From Membranipora membranacea (lineage: Eukaryota > Bryozoa > Gymnolaemata > Cheilostomatida > Membraniporidae), in assembly GCA_914767715.1 (NCBI GenBank), contig OU612065.1, forward strand, positions 5,330,001 through 5,394,000: a stretch of DNA of 64,000 nt. The letters are read 5' to 3'. The translations under genes were made by a program, and so were the position numbers. Positions 63,487 through 64,000 of this stretch are shown piece after piece (positions within the stretch are counted from its first letter, which is position 1; every line of letters begins with the position of its first letter). The notes below the pieces were generated by a model. The model made no database searches. It was not told the DNA's origin and worked only from the letters and a program-made list of their open reading frames with translations.

Positions 63487-64000
63487 CAGGGGTGCCCAAC
63501 CTATGGCTCATGAGCCACCTCGGCTCATTTTGGCTTTTTGGGTGGCTCATTTTAATATTTGCAAATTTCACGCGCTTTTTGGCGCGAATTTCATGCATTC
63601 AATTCATGCATGTACAATGTACATTAAATGTATGTATAGTGTATACAAGTTCATTGTACTGTGTGCCTGCATTGTAATATGTGTGTAGAGTTGTCTTCTT
63701 GCAGACTTGCCAACCTAAATTTTCCAAAATGCTTGCACAAATTTGCAAGATGCTTAAAATGCTTACAAAACTCCAGGGCGCCTTATATGGCCAGAAATTG
63801 CCTCAAAGACTTTTTCGCGCTACGCGCGGAATCTCACACAATGACTTTGCTTTGGAATTTTTGCCAACACTCATCCATTAATGAATATGATACATATATA
63901 TCACTGACTGTTTCCATGTTGTCTACACGCGAGCGACGTGGTCAGCTCATTTGGTTTAATTGATTTTTGAAATGGCTCATGTGAGAGAAAAGGTTGGGCA
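63487..64000. mobile_element. hAT-like non-autonomous element, right end cut by window
   Basis: The left end CAGGGGTGCCCAACC is the classic hAT-type terminal motif, followed by repeated GGCTCAT/GGCTC words. The window ends in AAGGTTGGGCA, the start of the inverted partner, which would be completed by CCCCTG a few bases beyond. The short open frames inside show no hAT transposase motifs. The 8 bp before the left end are CTGTAGAG, the expected target duplication. Confidence 0.82.

Overview
The window is animal nuclear DNA. It is AT-rich, with intron-rich protein genes, GT-AG splice sites, AATAAA signals, interspersed repeats and a non-LTR retrotransposon. The gene set (augmin subunit HAUS3, a multi-Tudor germline protein, a TRPA1-type ankyrin channel, small secreted VWA proteins, and a TPR protein with a nucleotidyltransferase-like domain) fits an invertebrate metazoan. 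I cannot name the phylum from sequence alone. Exon models were built by hand from splice motifs and reading phase. Those for the Tudor gene, the three VWA genes and the TPR gene each run from ATG to stop with every junction in phase. Layout: (1) 105-3707, minus, HAUS3-like gene with its 3' end off the left edge and a long GGGA microsatellite in an intron. (2) 3708-8243, no gene; it holds a 1.05-kb near-palindromic element bounded by TTAA. (3) 8244-12162, plus, a 988-residue TPR protein with an NTase-like motif. (4) 31637-12407, minus, a 29-exon gene for a 2600-residue protein with eleven Tudor domains; it lies tail-to-tail with the TPR gene. (5) 34340-46170, a cluster of three paralogous secreted VWA proteins (323-327 residues). 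One is on minus and two on plus, and the first two are divergent across a 554-bp gap. (6) 47691-51925, a dead RLE-type non-LTR retrotransposon flanked by 158-bp direct repeats. (7) About 53.1-63.2 kb, plus, the ankyrin-repeat half of a TRPA1-like channel. Its transmembrane half lies beyond the right edge, and an intron carries a second copy of the TTAA palindromic element. (8) From 63487 to the end, a non-autonomous hAT-like element cut by the window edge. The genes do not form an operon or a single pathway. HAUS3 acts in spindle microtubule nucleation, Tudor-family proteins act as Piwi/piRNA scaffolds, and TRPA1 is a sensory cation channel. The VWA trio is the one true gene family here: a shared seven-exon plan (one intron fewer in the minus copy), paired dibasic sites and a Phe-Gly-Lys-Arg motif before the VWA domain, and a sharply bounded near-identical 3' tract in two of the copies that suggests gene conversion. 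I saw no tRNA or rRNA genes and no CRISPR array.
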